From positions 1 to 64,000 of the forward strand of contig NZ_MSIE01000048.1 of the NCBI RefSeq assembly GCF_001921205.1: a stretch of DNA of 64,000 nt, in the 5' to 3' direction. This document shows positions 44,021 through 52,939 of this stretch, one piece after another. Origin of the DNA: Actinophytocola xanthii (GTDB lineage: Bacteria; Actinomycetota; Actinomycetes; Mycobacteriales; Pseudonocardiaceae). The position numbers were made by a program, and so were the translations under genes. The stretch's first letter is position 1. Each line of letters starts with the position of its first letter. Below the pieces are notes generated by a model, which had not been told where the DNA came from, made no database searches, and saw only the letters and a program-made list of their open reading frames with translations.

Positions 44021-44584
44021 GTGGTCGCCATCGACCCCGAAGAACGGCTCCGGCGCATGTACGACGAGGCCTACCACCGGCTGCTCGGCTATGCCCTCGG
44101 ATATCTGGACCGGGCGAGCGCCGAGGAGATCGTCAGTGAGGCGTTCCTGGTCGCCTGGCGCCGGATCGACGACGTCCCGCCCCGGGAGCTGCCGTGGCTG
44201 CTCGGGGTCGCGCGGAACCTCATCCGCGAGCGGTACCGGGCCGACCAGCGGCTGCGGGACCTCTGCGCCGAGCTCAGCACGAAGGCGCGGACCGACCGCG
44301 CCACCGTCGGCGACATCGCCGAGGACGTCACCACCCGCGCCGCCGCGCTGCGAGCCCTCACCGAACTGAGCCACGAGGACCGCGAGCTGCTCACCCTGCT
44401 CGCCTGGCACGGCCTGACCAACCGCGAGGTCGCTCAGGTCCTGGGCTGCCGCACGGCGACGTTGCTGGTGCGGGTGCACCGAGCACGACACCGGCTGCGA
44501 GCCGCGATGGGGCCACCCGACGAGGTGGCCGACCACGAGAACCGCACCCATCGGTTGCCCGACCTCGCACAGGAGCTCTCATGA
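44021..44584 (+). CDS. ECF-type RNA polymerase sigma factor
   Basis: 187 residues, GTG at 44021 directly after GGAAGGA, so spacing is poor and the true start may differ slightly. Region 2: RRMYDEAYHRLLGYALGYLDRASAEEIVSEAFLVAWRRID. Region 4: LTELSHEDRELLTLLAWHGLTNREVAQVLGCRTATLLVRVHRARHRLRAAM. First gene of a three-gene unit with ATGA overlaps: sigma, CU044_5270 membrane protein, subtilase. The sigma probably drives its own operon. Confidence 0.9.
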   Translation: MVAIDPEERLRRMYDEAYHRLLGYALGYLDRASAEEIVSEAFLVAWRRIDDVPPRELPWLLGVARNLIRERYRADQRLRDLCAELSTKARTDRATVGDIAEDVTTRAAALRALTELSHEDRELLTLLAWHGLTNREVAQVLGCRTATLLVRVHRARHRLRAAMGPPDEVADHENRTHRLPDLAQELS

Positions 44585-45762
44585 AGAACCGCACCACTGG
44601 GGACCCACTCGCCGGCACGAGGCCGCCCTTCATCCCGGACCCCGGTGAGCCGGTGGACCCGGACCGACGTGAGCGGGACCTGCGCGCGATCCTCGCCCAG
44701 CCCCGGGAGGTGGCCCCACGTCCCTCCCCCGCGCCCATGCGCCGGCGCGTCCGAACGCTCACCGCGGCGGCCGCCGCCGTGCTCGTGGCCGCGGTCGTCG
44801 TCGCGAACACCCCGTCTTCCGAGCCGTCGGAGGCCGGCCCGGTCGAGTCACCCCGGGAGGTGCTGCTGGCCGCGGCCGACGCCGCGGCCGACGCCCCGGC
44901 TCCCACCGCGAGCCGGTACTGGTACACCCGCACGCGGTCGCACCGCGTGGAGCTCGTGCCGGCGGCCGCGGGACACGCGGCCTACCACGTGGTCGTCGGG
45001 CTCGGCGGGGAGTCCTGGGTTTCCCGCACCCGTGCCGACCCCGGCGTCGGGCTCACCCTGGACGTCACCACGCGGCCGTTGACCGACCGGGACGACGCGG
45101 AGTGGAAGAAGGCGGGCAAACCACTCGGTGGTCCGCTCATCCCCACCGATCCGAACACCGGTGAACCGGCTCTCGGGTTCTCCGTCGAGCCAGTGCGAGC
45201 CGGCGAGCTGAAATTCTTCCTCGCCGAGAGGGAGATCCCGCTCAGCGAGGTGCTGGCGCTGCCGACCGACCCGGCCGGGTTGACGGCCTACCTGCGGGAC
45301 CGATTCCGTCGCGCGGCTCTGGGTCGCGTCGATCCCTCGACCGAGAGCCACTGGCTGGCGTGGGAGGCCGCGAGGTTGCTCAGCGGGGAGATGCCCACGA
45401 CCCGGGAGACGCGCGTCGCGGCGTACACGATGCTCGCCGACCTGCCCGGGCTTCGCACCATGAACCGTACGGAACTACCGGACGGGGCCGTGGTCGGCGT
45501 CGCCGCCGAGGAGCGCACGGGCCCCCATGCCGATGTCGTGACCAACGGTGTGGTCGAGCTCCAGCTGATCATCGACCCGGCCACCGGGCTGCTGAAGGAG
45601 AAGCGCGACGTCGTCGTCGAGCCGGGTACCGGGACGAGCCGCGTGCCGGTCGGGACGGTGACCTACAGCGAGACTGTCGTGCAGGGCCACTGGGTGGACA
45701 CCGACCCGGTTCTGCCCCCCGGTACGGACCTGGACCAGCTGGTGAAGGAGGCCGGCGAATGA
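44581..45762 (+). CDS. CU044_5270-family membrane protein (probable anti-sigma partner)
   Basis: 393 residues, start overlapping the sigma stop. A cytoplasmic N-terminus of about 55 residues is followed by one membrane helix (LTAAAAAVLVAAVVVANT). The extracytoplasmic part has SRYWYTRTRSHRVEL, MPTTRETRVAAYTMLADLPGLRT and GVVELQLIIDPATGLLKEKRDVV, typical of the CU044_5270 family, which regularly follows ECF sigma genes. Topology and position suggest an anti-sigma or signal-sensing role, though no known anti-sigma domain is visible. Its stop overlaps the subtilase start (ATGA). Confidence 0.82.
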   Translation: MKNRTTGDPLAGTRPPFIPDPGEPVDPDRRERDLRAILAQPREVAPRPSPAPMRRRVRTLTAAAAAVLVAAVVVANTPSSEPSEAGPVESPREVLLAAADAAADAPAPTASRYWYTRTRSHRVELVPAAAGHAAYHVVVGLGGESWVSRTRADPGVGLTLDVTTRPLTDRDDAEWKKAGKPLGGPLIPTDPNTGEPALGFSVEPVRAGELKFFLAEREIPLSEVLALPTDPAGLTAYLRDRFRRAALGRVDPSTESHWLAWEAARLLSGEMPTTRETRVAAYTMLADLPGLRTMNRTELPDGAVVGVAAEERTGPHADVVTNGVVELQLIIDPATGLLKEKRDVVVEPGTGTSRVPVGTVTYSETVVQGHWVDTDPVLPPGTDLDQLVKEAGE

Positions 45763-48700
45763 GCGGGGCCGAACGCCTCCGCGCGCTCATCGCCACGGCC
45801 GCGGTGCTCGCCGTGGCGGCCGCGGGGCTGACCAGCACGTCGGTCTCCGCCGTTCCGCCGACCTCGGCCGGCACACCGGCCGACGGTCCCCGCTCGACGG
45901 TCACGCTGATCACCGGTGACCAGGTGGTCACCGCGGGCCGTGGTGCGGAGCTGCGGGTGGTCTCGGTGCGGCCGGGACCGGGCCGGGACCGGATCGGTCA
46001 CCTCACCGCGACCAGCAAGGGTCGGGTGTTCGTCTACCCTGCCGACACCGTCGAGCTCGTCCGCTCCGGACGGCTGGACCAGCGGCTGTTCGACGTGGCC
46101 GGCCTGGTGGCGATGGGCAACGACGACGCGCACCGGCCCGACCTGCCGCTGATCCTGAAGCGTTCCACCGGCACGCGGGCCGCGGCACCGCGCGGCGCAC
46201 GGACCAGCCGGGAACTGCGGGGACCGGGCATGACGGCCGTGACGCGCCCCCTGACCGAGGCGACCACGTTCTGGCGGTCGGTCTCGGCCCGAGACACCCC
46301 CCGGCTCGCCGGGGGCACCGAGCGGATCTGGCTGGACGGCGTCGCGAAGGTCTCCCTCGACCAGAGCGTGCGCCAGGTGGGCGCCCCCGAGGCCTGGCAA
46401 CGCGGGCACACCGGCAAGGGTGCCCGGGTCGCGGTGCTGGACACCGGCTACGACCGGGACCACCCGGACCTGGCCGGGAAGGTCGTCGCCGAACGGGACT
46501 TCACCGGCAACCCCGACGGCGTCGTCGACGGCCACGGGCACGGCACCCACGTCGCGTCCACGGTGGCGGGTTCGGGTGCCGCGTCGGGCGGGCGCAACCG
46601 CGGTGTGGCGCCGGACGCCGAGCTGCTCGTCGGCAAGGTGTGTGGCGACGAGGGGTGGTGCCAGGAGTCCGCAGTGATCGACGGCATGACGTGGGCCGCG
46701 GAGCAACAGGTCGACGTGGTGAACCTGAGCCTGGGCGGAGGCCCGACCGACGGAACCGATCCACAGTCGACGGCGGTGAACGAGCTGACCGAGCGGTACG
46801 CGACGTTGTTCGTGGTGTCCGCCGGAAACTACGGCCAGGCGGAGACGGTGTCCACACCGGCAGTGGCGGACGCGGCGCTCGCGGTGGCCTCGGTGACCAA
46901 GCAGGACGTTCCGTCGGGCTTCTCCAGCAGGGGACCGCGAAGCGGGGACCACGCGCTCAAGCCGGACATCGCCGCCCCGGGCACCGACATCGTCGCCGCC
47001 CGGGCGACCGGCGCCTTTCCCGACCTGGCGGTGGACGAGAACCACGCCCGGCTGTCCGGCACCTCGATGGCCGCACCGCACGTCTCGGGCGCGGCCGCGA
47101 TCCTGGCCGCCGCCCACCAGGACTGGTCGGCCGATCGACTCAAGGCGGTGCTGATGGGTACCGCGGCGCCGGTGGGTGACGCCTCCGTCTACACGATCGG
47201 CACCGGCCGGTTGGACGTGGCGGCGGCCGACCGGGCCACGGTCCGGGCCGACCGGGGCAGCCTCAGCCTCGGCTCGCTCGGCGACGAGCCGGTCAGCCAG
47301 AAGCTCAGCTATCACAACGACGGCGCCAAGCCGGTCACGCTCACGCTACGGGGGGCCCTGACCGACAGGTTCGGTGAGAAGGCGCCGGACGGGTTGCTCG
47401 CCGTCGAGCCGAGCTCGGTCACGGTGCCCGCCCACGGCACCGCGAGCACCACGGTCACGGTCGACCCCGCCGCGGCCCGCCCGGGCCTGTTCGGCGGCCG
47501 GATCACGGCCAGCGTCAAGGGACACACCGCGATCACGACCGGGCTCGGCGTCAGCGTCGAGGCGGCGCCGCGCACGCTCACGGTCACCGCCCGGGCCGCG
47601 AAGGACGAGTTCGCGGGAGCGGGTGCTGTCGCACAGAACCTGGATTCCGGTGAGGTGGTCGTGTTCTGGGTCGACTCCGAGGAACCCACCCCGGTAGAGC
47701 TGCCCGCCGGGCGGTACCGGTTGACCGGAATCGTGGACGGCTCCGTGCCCATCCCGGGCGCCGAGCCGGAGAGCCTGGTCACCAACACCACGTTGTTCGC
47801 CGACGAGATCGACTTGTCCCGCACCGACGCCGACCTCGTCGTGGACTCCACCACGGCCCAACCGGTCAACCGCAGCGTCGACGACCCCGCCGTGCGCCAA
47901 GGCGCCGGTGAGACCGGCGTCAGTCTGGCGTCGGCGAGAACGAGCGAGGGGCCGGCCGGTATCGGCGCCACGACGTTCAACCTGCACGACGTTCTTCTGC
48001 TGCCCAGCAAGAAGATCGACGGGCTGCTGCTCCACGACGGCGCGGCCTGGCAACAGCCCGTACTGTCCGCCACCCAGGTGGGCACCGGGCGCGAGTTCCG
48101 GTTGTGGGACCCCGCCCGGGTCGACTTCCTCGGCGACATCACGGCGCCGCTGGTCGACGTCGGAGCGGCCGGTCCCGAGGACGTCGCGGACATGCCACTG
48201 AACGGCGCGATCGCCCTGTTCACCCCGCCTGCCGAACTGTCCACCGACGAGATCGAGCGTCGCCTCGCCGCGCTCGGCGAGGCGGGCGTCGCCCTTGTGG
48301 TACTCGGCGGGGGGATCTGTGGACGAGCCTGCCACCGACCACCGGCACCACGCCGGTGATCTGGGCGCACTACCTCGACCGGCTCGACCTCCAGGAGGCG
48401 CTCGCCGCCGGACCGGTGTCCCTTCGCATCCGCGGCATCGCGACCAGCCCGCACGGTTACCTCACCTACCACCAGGTGGAGGACCAGCTCCCGGCCGGCA
48501 TCACCTGGTCGGACCGCCGCGACCGGATGGCGACGGTGGTGACCCCGCTGCACGATGCGCAACCGCACCGGAGCGCCCGGCCGCTGACGGCGTACGTGAT
48601 GACCGACCGGGTGTACCTGCCGAACCTCACGACGGAGGTGCGGCCCCCCGGGAGCACCACCCTGTACGTCACCCCGGGGGTGCCCTTCGCCTTCGAGACC

Positions 48701-49495
48701 ATGGCGACCTGGCCGATCACCGCGGACCCGAGGGATGTCCCGGTGGGGTGGCAGACCTCGAAGCCGCGCCGGTTCGAGCGCGGTGAGCGGACCGAGATGC
48801 CCTGGCTGAAGGCTCCCTACGGCCCGGCGTTGAGCACGACGACCACCGGCACCGAAGGCGAGACGTTGCCGCTGGCCTACCGCTCCGGCGACAAGCTCAA
48901 CCTCAACCTGCCGATGTTCACCAACAGCCCGGGAACCGGACGACGCGGCTGGTACGACCCGGGCACCGACACCGGCAGCACCACGCTGTCCCGGGACGGC
49001 AAGCGGATCGGCCACAACGACGTGCCCGGGATCGCCGGGTTCGACCTGCCGGCCGGACCCGGCCGGTACGAGCTCACCGTGGACGCCGGCTACCGGCTGC
49101 CGGGCTGGCCGCTGGCCACCCGGGTGACCGAGAAGTGGTCGTTCACCTCGAGCGGCGAGCGCGCCGGGCCGCTTCCGCTGCTGGACGTGGAGTACGACCT
49201 CCCGTTGGACCTGACGAACGCGGCGCCGGCCGGAAAGGAGCTCACCGGCGCCGTCCAGGTTGCCCAGCAGGTCGGCGCCGAACGGACCGGGATCACCTCG
49301 GTCCGGCTCGAGGTGTCCTACGACGACGGTGCCATCTGGCAGCGGGCGGTCGTCGACCGCGACGGCCCGAGGTGGTCGGTGCGGATCCCGGCCGGAGCGT
49401 CCGGCCGTGAGTTCGCCTCGCTCCGCACCACCGCGACCGACACGGCGGGCAACAAGGTCACCGAGACGCTCGTCCGCGCCTACCGCCTGACCTGA
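45759..49495 (+). pseudogene. Secreted S8 subtilisin-like protease, one frameshift
   Basis: Encodes about 1245 residues if repaired. Signal peptide LIATAAVLAVAAAGLTSTSVSA, prodomain, then the S8 catalytic domain: D228 in VAVLDTGYD, H261 in GHGTHVAST, S435 in LSGTSMAAPHVSG. A long C-terminal region with beta-rich modules follows. The first frame ends shortly after VVLGGG at 48310. The rest continues in another frame as DLWTSLPPTTG...YRLT to 49495. The sequence there has six G (48308-48313); seven would restore one frame (GGGDLW). The catalytic part is intact, so even the truncated product could be active. Third gene of the ECF sigma operon and followed by a strong terminator. Confidence 0.88.
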
Positions 49496-49508
49496 CCCCG
49501 TCCGCACC

Positions 49509-49542
49509 GCCGGGGTCGACCGTCTCCACGGTCGACCCCGGC
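49509..49542. terminator. Terminator after the subtilase operon
   Basis: Perfect 15-bp arms (GCCGGGGTCGACCGT at 49509-49523 and 49528-49542) with a 4-base loop CTCC, 14 bases after the subtilase stop. It separates the operon from the next two-component genes. Confidence 0.85.
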
Positions 49543-49574
49543 ATTCCCCGTTTCGCGCTCGGTAGGGTGCCAGT

Positions 49575-51077
49575 ATGGCAGCCCTGCTCGCGGCGCGGCG
49601 GCGGTCGTGGCTGGTCGGCGCCGCGCCGGTGCACCGGTGGCGGGCGGGGGTCCTCCCCTTCCTGCTGATCGCGGTGCCGCTGGGGATCGAGCTCGCCGGA
49701 CGGTGGACGGAGCTGGTGGTCAGCCTCGTCGTCGCCGGAGCCTGCGTCGTCGCGTTCGGGCGGTTCCCGGTGGCGGTCCTGTCGCTGGCCGTGGCCGGGG
49801 TGCTGGTTCCGACGCTCGTCCTGTCCCCCGTCGCGACCAGCCCGGTACGCGGGTGGCCCTTCGCCGCCGCCGGGGTCTTCGGGTACCTCACCGGCAGGCG
49901 GCTCGCCGGGCAGCGGCCCGCGGTGACGGCGTTGGCCGGCCTGCTGCTCGCCGGGCTGCCGGTCGGCGTCCTGGTCGACGTGGGGCAGCGCGCTGGCTTC
50001 GGCGTGCTGTTCGGGCTCTACGACTGGTTCGTGCTCGTGCTGGTCCTGCTGCTCACGGTGGCCCTGCCGTGGCTCGCCGGCCGGTACCGGCGCCAGCGCG
50101 CCGAGCTGCTCGTCGCCGGGTTCGAGCGGGCCGCGCTCCTGCAACGGGCGCGCATCGCCCGGGAGATGCACGACTCGTTGGGCCACGAGCTGGGGCTCGT
50201 CGCGTTGCGCGCCGCCGCACTGGAGGTCTCCCAGCGGCTCGACGAGCCGACCCGCGCCCAGGCCGGTGAACTGCGCGCCGGGGTCACCGCGGCGACCGAG
50301 CGGCTGGGCGAGATCGTCGGGCTGCTCGGCGAACCCGAGCGCACCGACCTCACACCCCTGGTCGCCCGTGCCGTCGCCGCCGGACAGCGGGTCGAGCTCG
50401 ACGCGCCCGCGGAGCCGCCGGAACACCTCGCCGGCGCGGTCCACCGAATCGTCCGGGAAGGACTCACCAACGCGGCCCGGCACGCGCCGGGAATGCCGGT
50501 GACCGTCGCCATCGACGTCGACATCGACGTCGCGGAGCGGACGACGGTGACCGTCACCAACGGGCTAGTCGACACCGGGGGGTCGCGCGGCAGGGGGTCG
50601 GGCCTTGCTGGGTTGCGGGAGCAGGTCGAGCTGCTCGGCGGCACGCTCGAGGGCGGTGTCCACGATGGCCGGTTCGTTCTCGAGGCGACGCTGCCCCACG
50701 ACCCGGCACGCCGGCAGCCCACGCGAGAACGGCCGAGGCTGTGGCGGTTGCTACGGGTGCCGCTGCTCGCGGCGGCTGTCGTGGTGGCGCTCGCGTTCGG
50801 GCTGTACGCCCTCGTGGGGTCGGACAACCGACTCGACCCCGCGGTGTACCAGAAGCTCCACATCGGACAGCCGCAGGAGTCCGTGGAGAAGGTGTTGCCC
50901 CGCTTCCAGATTCTCGGGGACCCGGAGCGGATGTTGTCCGCACCTCCGCCGGCCGCCGACTGCCGGCACTACTGGGCCGAGGTGCAGACCGACGAGCGGC
51001 TGTTCTACCGGCTGTGCTTCCTCGATCGTCGGCTCGCGGTCAAGGAGACCGTCCCGAGGGACGCGGTGTCGCGGTGA
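49575..51077 (+). CDS. Sensor histidine kinase with extra C-terminal membrane segment and outer domain
   Basis: 500 residues. Several N-terminal membrane helices (about 25-170). HisKA_3: RARIAREMHDSLGHELGLVALRAAALEVS with the phosphoacceptor His. HATPase: HRIVREGLTNAARHAPGMP and GRGSGLAGLREQVELLGG. After the ATPase, unusually, comes another helix (LLRVPLLAAAVVVALAFGLYALVG, about 392-415). About 80 residues follow, including LHIGQPQESVEKVLPRF, which would lie outside the cell and recall SmpA/BLIP-like repeats. The downstream regulator start overlaps the stop (GTGA), so they form a pair. Confidence 0.88.
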   Translation: MAALLAARRRSWLVGAAPVHRWRAGVLPFLLIAVPLGIELAGRWTELVVSLVVAGACVVAFGRFPVAVLSLAVAGVLVPTLVLSPVATSPVRGWPFAAAGVFGYLTGRRLAGQRPAVTALAGLLLAGLPVGVLVDVGQRAGFGVLFGLYDWFVLVLVLLLTVALPWLAGRYRRQRAELLVAGFERAALLQRARIAREMHDSLGHELGLVALRAAALEVSQRLDEPTRAQAGELRAGVTAATERLGEIVGLLGEPERTDLTPLVARAVAAGQRVELDAPAEPPEHLAGAVHRIVREGLTNAARHAPGMPVTVAIDVDIDVAERTTVTVTNGLVDTGGSRGRGSGLAGLREQVELLGGTLEGGVHDGRFVLEATLPHDPARRQPTRERPRLWRLLRVPLLAAAVVVALAFGLYALVGSDNRLDPAVYQKLHIGQPQESVEKVLPRFQILGDPERMLSAPPPAADCRHYWAEVQTDERLFYRLCFLDRRLAVKETVPRDAVSR

Positions 51078-51721
51078 TTCGGATCCTGCTCGCCGAGGAC
51101 GAGCCGCTGACCAGGGCCGGCATCCGCGCCGTCCTCTCCGGTGACCCGGAGTTCGAGGTCGTCGCGGAGGCGGGGAACGGGCGTGAGGCGGTGGAGCTGG
51201 CCCGGGCCCACCGTCCGGAGGTCGCTCTGCTCGACATCGTCATGCCCGTGCTCGACGGTCTCACCGCCGCGGCCGAGATCACCCGGACGGTGCCGGAGAC
51301 CGGCGTCCTGATGCTGACCACGTTCTCCGCCGACGAGCACATCGCCGCCGCGCTCGACGGGGGCGCACGCGGGTTCCTGCTCAAGAGCGGCGACCCCCGT
51401 GAGCTGTTCGCCGGTATCCGCGCCGTCGCCGGTGGCGCCGCCTTCCTCTCGCCGACCGTCGCGCACCGGGTGATCCAGCAAGTCAAGGCCGACCGGCTGA
51501 CGAGTGCCGCCCGAGCGCGGCGGCTCGTCGGCGAGCTGACCCCGCGTGAGCGCGAGGTGCTCGCGCTGGTCGGCGCCGGGCTGCCCAACGCCGAGATCGC
51601 CCGCCGGCTGCATGTGGTCGAGGGCACGGTGAAGGTGTTCGTCACCTCGATCCTGCGGCGCCTCGAGGTGGCGAACCGGGTGCAGGCCGCCATCGTCGCC
51701 CACGAGGCCGGGCTCGTATGA
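51074..51721 (+). CDS. LuxR-family (NarL-type) response regulator
   Basis: 215 residues, GTG start coupled to the kinase stop. Receiver: ILLAEDEPLTRAGIRAVL, D54 in ALLDIVMPVLDG, Lys in GFLLKSGDP. C-terminal LuxR HTH: LTPREREVLALVGAGLPNAEIARRLHVVEGTVKVFVTSILRRLEV. Cognate partner of the kinase immediately upstream. The following secreted hydrolase gene, 68 bases downstream, is a candidate target but not proven. Confidence 0.93.
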   Translation: MIRILLAEDEPLTRAGIRAVLSGDPEFEVVAEAGNGREAVELARAHRPEVALLDIVMPVLDGLTAAAEITRTVPETGVLMLTTFSADEHIAAALDGGARGFLLKSGDPRELFAGIRAVAGGAAFLSPTVAHRVIQQVKADRLTSAARARRLVGELTPREREVLALVGAGLPNAEIARRLHVVEGTVKVFVTSILRRLEVANRVQAAIVAHEAGLV

Positions 51722-51789
51722 CCTTCGGCTAGTCTGACCGTCCCCGTTCGACAGATGTCCTCTCCGCCGACCGCGACGAGGCTGGCGGC

Positions 51790-52887
51790 ATGATCACGAT
51801 GACCTTCGCCGCCGCGCTGACCACCGTCGCGCTGGCCGCCGGGCTCACCCCCGCTGCCGCGGCACCGGCCGAGCCCGACCCCGTCCGGCTCGCCCTGCCC
51901 GCCCCGACCGGCCCCTACCCGGTGGGCACCGCGGAGCTGCACCTGACCGACGAGGACCGCACCGACCCGTGGACCGGCCGCCCCCGGGAGCTGATGGTGT
52001 CGCTGTGGTACCCGGCCGCGCCCAACGGCCCCCGAGCACACCAGTTTCCGCAGGCGGTGACGGCCTTCTACGACCGGAGCGCCGGCGTGCCACCCGGCAC
52101 GGCCGACTTCGCGGGGACCGTCACGCACTCGCGGACCGGCGCCACCCCACTGCCCGGCAGGCGTCCGGTCGTGCTCTACTCCCCCGGCGGCGGCCACTCG
52201 CGCTTCCTCGGCACGACGCTCGTCGAGGACCTCGCGAGCCGCGGCTATGCCGTGGTCGGCGTCGACCACACCCCGGTGAGCCCCGTCCAGTTCCCCGACC
52301 GCCTCGAGCTGCCGCGCCCCGGCGTGGACGCCGGACAGGTGCTGCGCGAACGGGTGCGGGACGTGTCGTTCGTCCTGGACGAGCTGACCCGGTTCCCCAC
52401 CCTGGACCTCACGCGGGTGGGCATGGTCGGCCACTCGATGGGCGGCTTCACCACGGCCGAGGCGATGCTGACCGAGGACCGCGTCGACGCCGGCGCCAAC
52501 CTGGACGGCAGCATGGACCCGCGGTTCGGCCAGGCGGCGGTTCGCGGCGTGACCCGTCCGTTCCTGCTGATGGGCGCCGGGCTGTCCGGCGGTGTCCCGC
52601 ACAACCACGCCCACAGTGACGACTGGGCCCGGTTCTGGTCTGCCTCCACCGGCTGGCGCCGCGACCTCTACCTCCCCACCGGCGAACACATGAGCTTCAC
52701 CGACGCCCAGGTCCTCCTCCCCCAACTCCCCGGCGACTTCACCGCCTCGATCGGCACCGTCGACCCCCGCCGCGGCCTCGCCGCGCAACGGAGGTACCTG
52801 GCCGCCTTCTTCGACCTCCACCTCCGCGACCGCCCCACATCCGTCTTCGACCACCAGCTGTACCCCGAAGTGCAGATCATCGCCTGA
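51790..52887 (+). CDS. Secreted alpha/beta hydrolase (PAF-acetylhydrolase-like)
   Basis: 365 residues. Signal peptide (MTFAAALTTVALAAGLTPAAAA). Platelet-activating-factor acetylhydrolase/lipase-like fold: ELMVSLWYPAA, RPVVLYSPGGGHSRFLGTTLVEDLASRGYAVVGVDHT, nucleophile elbow GMVGHSMGGFTTAEAM, NLDGSMDP, and catalytic His in LPTGEHMSFTD. An extracellular esterase or lipase; substrate unknown. Follows the two-component genes on the same strand. Confidence 0.88.
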   Translation: MITMTFAAALTTVALAAGLTPAAAAPAEPDPVRLALPAPTGPYPVGTAELHLTDEDRTDPWTGRPRELMVSLWYPAAPNGPRAHQFPQAVTAFYDRSAGVPPGTADFAGTVTHSRTGATPLPGRRPVVLYSPGGGHSRFLGTTLVEDLASRGYAVVGVDHTPVSPVQFPDRLELPRPGVDAGQVLRERVRDVSFVLDELTRFPTLDLTRVGMVGHSMGGFTTAEAMLTEDRVDAGANLDGSMDPRFGQAAVRGVTRPFLLMGAGLSGGVPHNHAHSDDWARFWSASTGWRRDLYLPTGEHMSFTDAQVLLPQLPGDFTASIGTVDPRRGLAAQRRYLAAFFDLHLRDRPTSVFDHQLYPEVQIIA

Positions 52888-52939
52888 CCGCCGGTCACGC
52901 GCTGGAAGGTCGGCGGGTGGCCGATGGCAAAATCAGCCT

